This document shows, piece after piece, positions 33,862-43,157 of a stretch of 64,000 bases of DNA. Source of the DNA: Dioszegia crocea. Its lineage: Eukaryota; Basidiomycota; Tremellomycetes; Tremellales; Bulleribasidiaceae. Both the position numbers and the translations under genes were made by a program. How positions within the stretch are numbered: the stretch's first letter is position 1; each line of letters starts with the position of its first letter. The notes beneath the pieces were generated by a model. It did no database searches. It saw nothing but the letters and a program-made list of their open reading frames with translations, and had not been told where the DNA came from. The stretch covers positions 663,731 to 727,730 of the forward strand of contig BCKK01000004.1 of assembly GCA_001600615.1 (NCBI GenBank), written 5' to 3'.

Positions 33862-34585
33862 TCAGAACTTCCCCCTGCTGTTCTGTCCTCCGCCGACCGT
33901 GCCAGAACTCGACGACAGCCCGCGGAAGGCGGCCGTAGCGGAGGCGAATTCTTCCCTTGCGGCCGTACAGGCGCTGGTTGCGCGACCGCATTCGTAGAGA
34001 CAGGCAGAGATCGCAGCGAGCACGCCGAGGCCTCCGAGGACCACACCGGGGGATATTCCGAGTCTGGACCACACAGTGCGCCTTCGACTCGTATAATCGT
34101 CATCGTCAGCCAAGCTGAACCTTCCCTCCCCCTTCGACATCCCCTTCGCCTCCACTTCCTGCCCACTGATCGTACTCGCATCTGTGGCAGCGGATTGAGT
34201 GTAGAGCGTCCGAATGTCATCTTTGCTCGCAATCCACTCGTCTCGCGTGACCGATTTCTGAAGAGCCGGTGCGCCGTCTTGTCTCCACGGGGCACAGGTG
34301 CCTTGAACGAAGATGTTGGTCCCCGGCGTACAGACCCTGTCACTGGGCCAATCGGTCTGAGACTTGCGTTAGCGTTGCGATCGGGACGGAGAAATACTCC
34401 TGGTATGTTAAAATGCGAAAACTCACATTGCAAGTGTGCGGGACATCCTGGACGGAATACAGCTCTTCATCCTGCGACCCAGCCCCAATACTCGGCATGC
34501 TCAATAGTCCCGTCATTTCTACGCGAGCTCCACAAGCATGCGTGCACGCAGCAGAGACCTGACCATCTTCAGTGCCTGAGCTCAT
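33862..34585 (-). CDS. unknown protein with one transmembrane helix
   Basis: No family was recognised. The likely start is the ATG at 34585 (MSSGTEDGQVSAACTHACGA). An intron with GTGAGT donor and TCTCAG acceptor joins the first exon, ending VPHTCN, to TDWPSDRVCTPGTNIFVQGT in phase. The frame then stays open to the stop at 33862. The product is about 210 residues. Cysteines are spaced through the first half (ACTHAC, HTCN, RVC, TCAPW), suggesting a disulfide-bonded lumenal or outer part. One strong hydrophobic helix (GVVLGGLGVLAAISACLY) follows a basic SRRRTVW, then a short Ala/Ser/Gly tail. No clear signal peptide is seen from this start, and an in-frame extension upstream to 34717 or another 5' exon remains possible. 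Confidence 0.6.
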
Positions 34586-35035
34586 GTTGGTGTGTAGAGT
34601 GTAATGAGTCTCGACTTGTAGCTGGTGCCTGTGAATGCGTGAGGGGGATTGCGGTAGAAAAGACCCACGGGTGGCGACAGGATTCAGTCGCTTATACTGG
34701 CCACCACTGACTCTCACAATCGGCCAGCTTTCATCCGTTCATGAGGCTGACACAACCCCTGGATCCCCTTGACACGCCTCGAATTGGCTCAAAGGAGACT
34801 GTGAGGTTTTAGATTACGTGAGAGAAAGCTTTTTGCTCAGCTTGAGGTGCGCGCAGGTCAGGGATCAGGTAGTTAGGTACTATCCTAAATGCCGTAGCAG
34901 ATGCGGGCCCGCTCAGTCTCGTTGACACCGCGTCAGCATAGTTAGCTTCCTGCTGTAAAGCAACTCTCCAGGTCGTGAGACTACACGTAGTGTACATACC
35001 ACGCTAATCACCACACCGATATCAAACGCAAACCA
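34586..35035. other. intergenic region
   Basis: 450 bp between two minus-strand genes. It holds the promoter of the one-TM gene and the 3' flank of NSP1. No gene is seen. Confidence 0.4.
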
Positions 35036-37609
35036 TCACCTCCGCGCTCGACCCGCAACGCCCATCCGTCCCTCGAGCTCCTCCACTTTCCCCTCCAGCT
35101 TACCCGTCCCAGCCTCAATACTCCCCAGAGCCCGTAAATGCGCACCCAAGATCGCCGATAGCTGATTGACGGGATCGTCCGGCATTTGGCTAGAAGCCTC
35201 GACTTCGGCTGCAGAAGGGTTGGTACCGTTTGTCCGGCCCGTAGATGAGGGAGCGGGCGTAGAGAGTGTATTGACGGTATCGATCATTTGAGTGAGATTT
35301 CGGGAGAGGTCGTCTAGTTGTTTATTGAGATCTTCGGCGAGGTTGTATCTGTTGATCAGCTCGAGTCCAGGCATCGATGGAAGGTAAGATGGGAAGGTAA
35401 AACTTACGCCTTCTCCCTCTCTTTATCTGCTGGCGCCTTAGCAGCCAAAGGCTTGTTGGAATCATTCGTAAACCCTCCAATCTCCCTCTCGTAATGGCTC
35501 AACATGGCGTCAAGCTGCTTTTGCTGCGTCTCAATGTAATCCAGCGCTTTATCCACCGCCGCCTGGTTTTGCTGAGCTTCTTGTACTTGTCGATGTAGAC
35601 CCGTTATCTATTCAAGGTCAGCTTATTGAACCATATCTACAGAGCCGACAGCTTACCTGATTCCCATTCCTGACCAGCACTTTATCCCATTCTCTCACTT
35701 CCCCAGCTTGCTTCTCAAACTCCTTCACCTGTCCCTCAAGATCTTTGCTCCATCCATCCACGATATCCTCCAATGTCTTCCCTCGGAGAAGATTTGGCGC
35801 GGGCTCGGTTGATGTCGAGGTGGAAGGTCCAGCCGCGGCCGTACCGCCAGTGGCAGCAGGCGCAGCGGATGTTGAGCCAGCCGCAGCAGGTGCCGCTGGA
35901 GTAGCAGGTTTCGCACCGAAAAGACTTCCCGTTGCTGCTCCCGTTGTCGATGGGGCAGCAGCCGGAGCGCCAAATAGCGATCCCGCGCCTGCCGCCGGTG
36001 TCGCCGGTTTCGAAGCTGCAGCACCGCCTGTTCCTGCTCCAATAAAGCTCAATCCCCCAGCTTTTGGCGCCTCAGAACTACCAGCTGTGGAAGTAGGCGC
36101 AGCTGCAGATGCCGAGGGGCCAAAGCTGAATCCTCCGCTAGGAGCTTTTGGAGCCTCAGCAGGCTTATCGCCTGTACTAGCTGCAGCAGGTGCAGCCGAG
36201 CCACCACCGAAGCTAAATCCCGATGGTTTTGGTGCTTCAGCAGCCTTTGGTGCGGGGGCAGGGGTTGGTGTGCCTGCACCACTGCTCGCTCCGCTGAAGC
36301 TGAATCCGCCACTGACAGGTGCTGGCGCTGCAGAGGGGGCGGGAGCTGAGCTCTGCCCTAGTCCAGAGAACAGACCACCGGAAGGAGCGGAAGGCGCAGG
36401 TGCGGGAGCAGGAGCAGTGGAGGCGGCAGGCGCGCCACCGAAGCTGAATAGACTGCCACCTGATGGTGCAGGAGCAGCTGGGGCAGCGGCGGGGGCGGAT
36501 GATGATGCGGGCGGTTCCGCGGGTTTCGGGGCAAAGCTGAAGAGACTGGATCCGCCAGCTGGAGGAGCACCTGCTGGGGTCGTAGAGCCGGATCCGCCGA
36601 ATAAGTTTGTGGATGTCGCTGGTGTAGCAGGAGCCGGGGCAGCGGCAGCGGCAGCGGGAGCAGCGGATCCACCACCGAAGGAGAATGGGTTGGAGGGGGC
36701 TGCTGGGGCCGCGGAAGTAGGAGCGGGAGCAGAGCTGCCACCGAACAGCCCACCGCCTGTACTTGGAGCAGGGGCAGCAGCTCCTCCACCGAAGAGGCTG
36801 CCTCCAGCTGCAGGTTTACCGAAGGGGTTACTGGCGGGTGGTGGATGGGCCGGTGTGGTTGAAGCGGCACTGTTACCGCCAAAGGAGAATGTGGTTTTGG
36901 CAGGTGTAGCCGAGCCCGCAGCTGGAGCAGCAGCAGCAGATGGCGCCGACCCAAATCCGCCAAACATCCCTCCTCCTGATGGTGCGGCTGGGGCGGCAGC
37001 TGGAGGTCCACCGAAGCTGAACGCCGATGAACTGGGAGCGGCAGAGGGTGCCGATCCAGTCACGCTCGAAGCTGCGTTCGACCCGCCGAACAATGATGGT
37101 GGAGCTTGTGGGGCTGCAGCCCCTCCTCCCCCTCCGCCAAAGTTGAACCCGCCTGCTGGAGCAGCCGGTGCCGCACTACCACCCCCTCCAAATATAGACC
37201 CTGACGAAGATGCAGGCGCAGCTCCGCCTCCGAATAGCGATGTGCCCGCGGCAGCTGGAGCAGCGCCTCCTCCTCCAAAAATCGATCCTCCAGGAGCTGC
37301 AGGTGCTGCGCCGCCACCAAAGAGACCGCCAGGAGCTGGATTAGCGGATTGGGACGGTTGGCCAAAAGGAGAGTTGGCATCTAGAATGTCAGCTTCACAT
37401 TCATAGCAATACAAGCTCTGCGCGATCGGCTCATCAATGAGGCGTATCATTCCGAGCTAAACAGCTGGTTGTAGATTGCTTCTCCGCGGAGTTCAGGGCC
37501 GAGCGACACGAGGGCAAGCAACTGACTGTTCTGCTGGCCGAAGCCTCCAAATCCTGCTACAATTCGTTAGCTTTCGCTCCGAGACTATGGCAACGGCGAA
37601 CTCACACAT
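35036..37609 (-). CDS. NSP1: FG nucleoporin NSP1 (Nup62 family)
   Basis: Central-channel nucleoporin that forms part of the permeability barrier and anchors the Nup62 complex. The true start is at 37609: exon 1 is ATG T, and after a GTGAGT...TTGTAG intron the next exon reads CAGGATTTGGAGG, giving MSGFGGFGQQN. A further intron leads in phase to ANSPFGQPSQSANPAPGG. A long FG repeat region follows, with FGGG, FSFGG and LFGG cores in Ala/Pro/Ser-rich spacers. Next are KTLEDIVDGWSKDLEGQVKE and the C-terminal coiled coil: ALDYIETQQKQLDAMLSHYE, AYNLAEDLNKQLDDLSRNLT, NQLSAILGAHLRALGSIEA. The methionine at 37450 lies in an intron and is not the start. Confidence 0.93.
35900..37350 (-). repeat. FG-repeat coding region of NSP1
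   Basis: Degenerate repeats encode Phe-Gly cores (FGGG, FSFGG, LFGG) about every 15-25 residues, separated by Ala/Pro/Ser/Gly spacers. The repetitive GC-rich code also leaves a 553-codon open frame on the opposite strand (35745-37406), which is a compositional shadow. Confidence 0.85.
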
Positions 37610-37805
37610 CTTCTCTATAACTCTAGGTGGGTGTATATGCTCTGAGGGAAGTTATAAGTTACTCTATAGATGTATGGTGGTCGAGGTATGACTTGGGTGA
37701 TCAGAATTCCTCCTACAGTGGCGCGGAATCAAATTTGGCCACCTATTCTTGCGTCCTATTCTTCGCGAACTTCCTTCTCTTACCTATACAATCACCACTA
37801 TAAAC
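37610..37805. promoter_or_regulatory. bidirectional promoter region, NSP1 / SmF
   Basis: 196 bp between the divergent start codons of a nucleoporin gene and a spliceosomal Sm gene. It is AT-richer than its surroundings, with TTATAAGTTACTCTATAGA near 37650-37668. Confidence 0.5.
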
Positions 37806-38251
37806 ATGTCAGCAGTAGCAGTACGTTCAACCTCGTGTACTGGAGAGGGCGTATCGGGAGATACCCTCGAAAATTCGCCGAGGTTCTAGCTGACGTATCA
37901 GCCCGTCAACCCAAAACCCTTCCTACAGGAATTAACAGGCAAGGTGGTGTATGTCCGGCTAAAGTGGGGCTTAGAGTACAAGGGGTACTTGGTATCGACG
38001 GATGGGTACATGAACTTGCAGGTGAGCTATGTCCCCCCGGGTATTCATGAGATGATGAGCTGACACTCGCAGCTAGCCAACACGGAGGAAATCGAGCATG
38101 GTCGGTCAAATGGTGCGCTAGGGGAGGTGTTTATTCGGTGTAACAACGTGCTGTATATACGGTATGTTCAGTCTGAGCCTCAGGAATTAATCTGGATGAA
38201 GCTGATGGCGTCAGAGAATCGAAGGATAAGGCAAAGATGGACGAGGACTAG
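37806..38251 (+). CDS. SMX3: small nuclear ribonucleoprotein SmF
   Basis: Member of the heptameric Sm ring on U1, U2, U4 and U5 snRNAs. The first exon is MSAVA (37806-37820). After an intron ending TATCAG the second gives [20 protein letters not shown] and [20 protein letters not shown], the Sm1 motif. The third gives [20 protein letters not shown] and [10 protein letters not shown], the Sm2 motif. A GTATGT intron is then followed by [11 protein letters not shown] and a stop. All joins keep phase (CG|A at the last intron). Reading through the last intron would give a false basic C-terminus. The product is about 90 residues, the normal SmF size. Confidence 0.93.
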
Positions 38252-38497
38252 TCGCAAATTATCAGATAATAACCCCTTTCCCGGTCGCCTGGATCCCGAT
38301 GTAAACCTACAAAGCCAATTACATCGACGCCACGGCCAGCTGCTGATGGCTGATGCGCTGATGGCTACGAGTATGCTGATATGACATATTAGGTAAATGC
38401 TGTCTAAACGTTTTCCTCGAACGGTATTAACCCTTTCCGATTGTACCCGCTCGCCTTATCTTTCGTGTCCGTCGCCCATCACCCAGCAGTCTTCCAG

Positions 38498-39888
38498 TTA
38501 CTCCGGAACGATGTGTGACTTTGCGAGCAAGTCGGCGAGACTGAACGATCAGCATGATTCTGGTGATAAAGAGGAACGAACATACTCGTCGGTGGCCGTA
38601 TCAGAGACAGGCGGTAGGACATCTCCCTTCTCCCCCTTTGCAACTCCGTCGTCTTCCCCACCAGCCTCCTCATCCTCCTCCTCATCGCTCTTCTCGGCCT
38701 CTTCCTCATCCTCATCCTCATCCTCATCTTCATCCTCATCTGCCTCCTCCATATCTTCCACTGCACTCATCAGCTCTGCCAATACACTCCAGAAACCCAG
38801 AACTCACGCTCATCCAGCGCATCCTCATGTCCATGAATAGCCAGTGCCTCCCTGAGCTTCTCCACACACTCATCCTCCGCCTCAAACTTGTTCCCGTTCA
38901 ACTCCAGCACCGTCAATTTATCCAAATGCTGTGAGATGGCAGTAGAAAGCAGTTCCACCGTCCGTTTATCAAACTCGCCATATTGCAATCGTAGTTCCTC
39001 GAGTTTAGGGTTAGAACCAGACGCGAGGGATGTACCGAGAGCAATACCGCCTGCAGAGGATAGTAGGCAGTCGGAGAGGTTAAGAATTCGGAGATTGGGC
39101 CAGGATGGAAGGACCTTGACCAACGCCCTAGTTCCCGAGCGCGTAGCGGTGTTATCCTGCAGGTCTAGAACTTCCAGCGTGGGGTTCTTGGCCAATCCCT
39201 TGGCAATAGCCTCAACACCCTCCATCCTTATCCCATTCTGAATCATCCTCACTTCCCTCAACTTCCCATGCTCCTCAAACGCCCGTGCCCAATTGGTTGC
39301 ACTTCCATTTTCCAACCGATTCCGCCCGCAGATGATTACGCGTAATGAACTTTCCTTGCCCTGGCTCGCGCATAACTCAGCGTTGGATGCGATTGCATCA
39401 GCAATGATCTTGCCGCCGATTGGTCCGAGACCGTTATTGTTCAATCGGAAGATTTGGAAGTGGGTGTTGGAAGTGAGGAAGGGGACCATGGCATCGGCAC
39501 ATCGACCACCGAAGGCGTTGTCCGAGAGGTCGAGCTCTACGAGCGAGGTGTGATCTTTGAGCGCGTCACATAGGGCTGATAGAGCTTGGGGAATTTCAGA
39601 GATGAGTCGGCCGGTAAAGACGTCGGCGAGGTCGACGAGCTAGTTGATCAGCTTTGTGTAGGCACTGGATTGGCTTTGACGAAATTTTCGACCCACTTTG
39701 AGGTTCTTCTTCTCCTTCAACACCTCAGCAATAGCCAAACAAGCCTCGACACCCAGACTATTTGCTCCAAAGTGCACCTCCTCAACATCCTCCATCTCCT
39801 TCAACTGCGACAAGTACGGCTCCAGGTCGGCGGCAGAATCCGCCTTGAGGCCTTTTCCAAGGATGGTGAATGATCTAGAGCTTGACAT
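38498..39888 (-). CDS. RNA1: Ran GTPase-activating protein RNA1 (RanGAP)
   Basis: Cytoplasmic leucine-rich-repeat protein that stimulates GTP hydrolysis by Ran and so sets the RanGTP gradient for nuclear transport. The start at 39888 gives MSSSRSFTILGKGLKADSAA. The next exon begins VADFTGRLISEIPQALSALC. Repeats follow with family segments RVIICGRNRLENGSATNWAR, MIQNGIRMEGVEAIAKGLAK, LDLQDNTATRSGTRALVKVL and LELNGNKFEAEDECVEKLRE. After the acidic tail (runs of EDEDED) a GTATGT intron with branch GCTGATC leads to a last short exon, DLADLLAKSHIVPE, stop at 38498. This matches the end of S. pombe Rna1. Without that splice the protein would end in an unrelated Ser-rich tail. Confidence 0.94.
38640..38760 (-). 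repeat. simple (TCCTCA)n-type repeat in the RanGAP acidic tail
   Basis: TCATCC / TCCTCA hexanucleotide runs on the plus strand encode Asp/Glu repeats on the minus strand. Acidic tails are normal for RanGAP, so the repeat lies in the CDS and is not an independent element. Confidence 0.85.
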
Positions 39889-40703
39889 GGTACTATATAT
39901 GTCCGTTATGGGGGATAAGCAGGGCAGGTGTCGCGCTATAGATGGACGAAGGGGTGTGTAGGAGGATTGACCCTTTGGCGGACTTTTTTGGGTAGGGTGA
40001 AACGCGGTGGCGGGACGCGCGAATGTGGCACTTGAAAGTGGCGGTTGGGCATGACTGATCCGGTTGCTCCATACTTGCTCCAAGCTCCATTCCATGCTTG
40101 CTCCATTTGCGCGATCTCTTGACTGCTAATGGTCCCCCATATGACCCATCTACAACTTGGCAGTCCGGTCAAATGGCGTGATGTCCGAAAGGATGACATA
40201 CACAGCCTGATCGCTTGACTCCCAGTGGAAACCTGTATCACATGCGGAAACGCGGCTGGTGCTTGGCAGTCGGATAAGTGGGATGGGCTCTGAAAGGATG
40301 CAGCAATGCCACACTTTACACAGACACGGAGTATGAATAGAGGAGCATAGCGCAAACGCGTTACGTCGCGTGGCGCGCACTGCAACGCGCTGACTGCCAT
40401 ACTCGCTCGTATCAGGGACACATCAAGGGAATGGCTCTTTCCAGCTTTACTACATAAGGGGCGTCCCTGATCTTTTCCCTCATTACACCGCAACATATCC
40501 CTCAACCGGCAACACTCATTGAGATATATTCTGTCATCACTCAACTACTTTACGGTCTTACACCCCTCCTCGGCACAAAGTCTCGCGAGTTACCACCCTC
40601 GTCACCTAGTTATATCATTATCCTCCCCTGCCGCAGATCACCCCTATTTCCCCACAGTCTATCTCTCCATTCTAGTCCCTACTGTCAATCTCTGATATAT
40701 ACA
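39889..40703. other. divergent intergenic region, RanGAP / small ORF
   Basis: About 815 bp with no convincing gene. Minus-strand frames of 76-202 codons upstream of RanGAP show no family features. Close to the small ORF the sequence is pyrimidine-rich, with CTGATATATACA ending 1 bp before the ATG. Confidence 0.45.
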
Positions 40704-41120
40704 ATGCCCTCCTCTCCCAACTCCGACCTGATTGTCTGGTCCCCCGGACCCAGTTCCAGCTCACAGCCGTCTCAGGAAAGGCCCAAGGGTCTTTATGAAA
40801 CTCAAGACGGCCTTCAGCTGGACACAAACGTTTGTTTCGACCCAGATGATGAGGGGAATACTCTGTGGTACCAGTTTTCGACGCGATGGGACAAGCGAGG
40901 GCAGTCGGTCGGGGAATTCGTCAGCACGATGTATGGCAGTGCCGAGACAGGTCAGTGGGGCCTAGGGGACAAACACTATGACTCCGAAGACGCGAAGGAG
41001 GCGGCGGAGCATCATCGTCGTCGAGTTGCGAGGGCTGTGGCTGCACGGACTGCGGACCAGGACAAGAATGCCCCTTCCGTGGATGGTGCGTCGAGGACCG
41101 GGTCATCTCGCTCGAGGTGA
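40704..41120 (+). CDS. unknown small intronless protein, 138 residues
   Basis: No family was recognised. The ATG context (ACAATGCC) is favourable and the frame is uninterrupted, with C/G-ending codons like the neighbours. The N-terminus is Ser/Pro-rich (SPGPSSSSQPSQERPK). A middle segment with aromatic residues follows (NTLWYQFSTRWDKRGQSVG, then TGQWGLGDKHYDSEDAKEAA), then a basic helix (HHRRRVARAVAA) and a Ser/Arg-rich end. It looks soluble and cytosolic, with no signal peptide. It is the first of three consecutive small intronless plus-strand ORFs between 40.7 and 42.8 kb, unusual in a window where most genes have several introns. Confidence 0.6.
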   Translation: MPSSPNSDLIVWSPGPSSSSQPSQERPKGLYETQDGLQLDTNVCFDPDDEGNTLWYQFSTRWDKRGQSVGEFVSTMYGSAETGQWGLGDKHYDSEDAKEAAEHHRRRVARAVAARTADQDKNAPSVDGASRTGSSRSR

Positions 41121-41664
41121 GGCTTGATCGCCTGAGGGACAAGGTGCATCGTTGGATTTGGCGCGGAGGATGGCTGGCAGATGCTGGCGGGTTTGCATGG
41201 AGTGGCTGTGGTTATCTGTCGACGTGTCGTATATTATGTCTTGTATCGAGCCTTTAGACATGCATGTTGATTCTGCAGGGTGGTATTTTGCAAATCGATC
41301 GTTATTGGCGACGACCTTTTCTGAGAATCTGCTGTCTGTCCCGCAAGCGCAGATATGAAATGAGCGGAGCCTGAGGTGGGGGCAGTAGTGTTACATGAGC
41401 TCCCGTGAAACGGCAGTACTAGAGTTTCAACACTCAACTTGCATGAGCGGAGTTAGGTGATCTTTAGACGGTGTGACCCTCAGCGGAGTAAGGGGACTCC
41501 GACCTAGTGGCGGACTTTCGCTTGATCGTGCTATGCCCCAGGCCCAGTCCCCCATGCGTGTGCGCAACCCTGATGCCTATTGCCACTCAACACCGAAGGA
41601 CATACCAAAGCCCGCTTACACCCTAGTTTGGCAATACCACATCTTCAACTCTTCAGATCAAGCA
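41121..41664. other. intergenic region
   Basis: About 540 bp with no gene seen. A longer version of the next ORF starting near 41536 would lie partly here. Confidence 0.35.
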
Positions 41665-41988
41665 ATGGTCAGTTACGCCTCAGAAAACACCGCCTGGTCG
41701 GTCAACTCCACCCACACAACCCAGCCCGAGATGTCTTCCGCTGCTTCCTCTTTCGGCCCTAGTACAACCAGGGCACACACTTACGATACACCCGCAGCGA
41801 CCCAGTCTTCCCTGAATCCGCTAGCCCGCGTGCTGCAGCTCGAAGACGGGACAACGGACAGCAGCATTCCCGGCGGCCAGCCTGATCTGGGCCACACCGA
41901 AGCAACACATCGCATCCAGTTCCCACAGGATCCGGACGGGGAGCGTGGAGGCGATAAACAGGGAGCGGATGCGAGTTACCGGGGGTGA
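41665..41988 (+). CDS. doubtful small Ser/Thr-rich ORF, 107 residues
   Basis: No family was recognised. The frame is open from before 41536 to the stop at 41988. The ATG at 41665 (MVSYASENTAWSVNST) is the likeliest start, and one at 41731 (MSSAASSFGPSTT) is also possible. The product is hydrophilic, rich in Ser, Thr, Gln and Gly, with an acidic/Gly end. Third positions favour C/G as in true genes here. The only positive argument is its place between two similar-sized intronless ORFs on the same strand, so this is a low-confidence call. Confidence 0.35.
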   Translation: MVSYASENTAWSVNSTHTTQPEMSSAASSFGPSTTRAHTYDTPAATQSSLNPLARVLQLEDGTTDSSIPGGQPDLGHTEATHRIQFPQDPDGERGGDKQGADASYRG

Positions 41989-42445
41989 CTGAGGGGTAGG
42001 ACTGGGGGCTGGTTTGGATACGAGAGGCATTTATGAGCGGGAGAGGAGGGACTGGCGGGGGTCAAACGAGAAGACATGTCTGGGAACTTCATATTCGCTT
42101 GTAGAGCAGTAGTAGCGGGTTTGAGTCCACAGAAGCTCGAACCTGGTCTTCCTTATATGCCCTAGCCTTGACATCGAGGTTCTCCACTTCCACCGTTCTG
42201 TGAAAATCGTCATCGGCTGACACATCAAGACGCCTCAGGGGCATCAAGGGATGCCCGCATAGGGTAAGCCCAGACTCCAGCTACATGATGCTCGATTCCT
42301 GGGCCCCCTCTCACCTCTCAACGTACAACAGTATCTCTTCGCCCATCACTACTCCCTATCCGCATTGCAACCGACCACAAGCGACTCTCGCAGCCTATCT
42401 CTGTACGAACCACTCTCACATCCCCCAGCCTTTTACCACAGCGCG
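41989..42445. other. intergenic region
   Basis: About 460 bp with no gene seen. The proximal part is pyrimidine-rich, with CCTCTCACC and CACTACTCCC motifs. Confidence 0.35.
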
Positions 42446-42832
42446 ATGTCCGAATTCAAGATCGCCGATTCCATCACCCATACCTACTCCAATGGCGAGT
42501 CCGATGGCTCCTTTTGTCCTGCCTCCGCGAGAAGCTTGCATCCCGACAAGCCGAGTAAGTCGTACCGAATTCTCGAAACAACCTGGACCGGACCGCACAT
42601 TGATGACGGGGGCATCACGAAGAGCTTGATCATCAAGCTGAAGACCACAAAGTGTGACTCGATTTTGTGCCGCGGCGCGGGTACACATGGCTTCATCACT
42701 GGAGCTACTCTCAATGGCGAGAAGACTGGCGTCGTTGGAACCGACATCTTTCAGGCGCAGTTGACGGAAGCTCGAGAGGTTCACAAGAAGGAGTGGAAGA
42801 CGCGTAATTCGTCCTTTTGGAGGTTGGGATGA
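42446..42832 (+). CDS. unknown small intronless protein, 128 residues
   Basis: No family was recognised. The likely start is MSEFKIADSITHTYSNGESD at 42446, with context GCGATGTC; upstream in-frame codons lack an ATG. Notable segments are KSYRILETTWTGPHIDDGGI, the beta-rich SLIIKLKTTKCDSILCRGAG, and the helical end LTEAREVHKKEWKTRNSSFW. Two cysteines (CDSILC) are close together. No signal peptide or membrane segment is seen. Like the ORF at 40704, it has a Ser-containing start, a beta-rich middle and a basic helical end, but the sequences do not align convincingly. Confidence 0.6.
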   Translation: MSEFKIADSITHTYSNGESDGSFCPASARSLHPDKPSKSYRILETTWTGPHIDDGGITKSLIIKLKTTKCDSILCRGAGTHGFITGATLNGEKTGVVGTDIFQAQLTEAREVHKKEWKTRNSSFWRLG

Positions 42833-43157
42833 CGGTGCTTTAGGACGTCTGTACAAGGAGACTAGAAGTGAATCGCACTCGTAGGGATGTATGTTCGTAC
42901 GCAAGCAAGGGGTTAGTTCAATCACTCCCAAGAGATCACTATTCAGCCACATGATTATCCGGCGTGGCCGCTAGTACTCACTCAGTCCTATATGGCGGAC
43001 CTGAGCCTAGCCCCAACCCGTCAATGCAGCAGTGACGATTGTGATTGCACCGTGGGACTTGCGTTGAGCCCACTTGAACGACATGTTCTGACCCTCTTCG
43101 TTGTCGCACACAAGCCTGCATGAGATACATACCCAAGAAGTTCAGAACTCAACCGCT
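42833..43157. other. convergent 3' region
   Basis: About 325 bp between a plus-strand small ORF and the end of the amino-acid transporter gene, with no gene seen. Confidence 0.35.

Noticed and set aside
35745..37406. 553-codon open frame on the plus strand, Ala/Gly/Pro-rich
   Set aside because: It is the antisense of the NSP1 FG-repeat exons. Repetitive GC-rich codons keep the opposite frame open, and it has no splice or family support.
39936..40544. 202-codon minus-strand frame upstream of RanGAP
   Set aside because: Composition is rich in Cys/Arg/Ser/His without domain features, and it covers the presumed RanGAP promoter.
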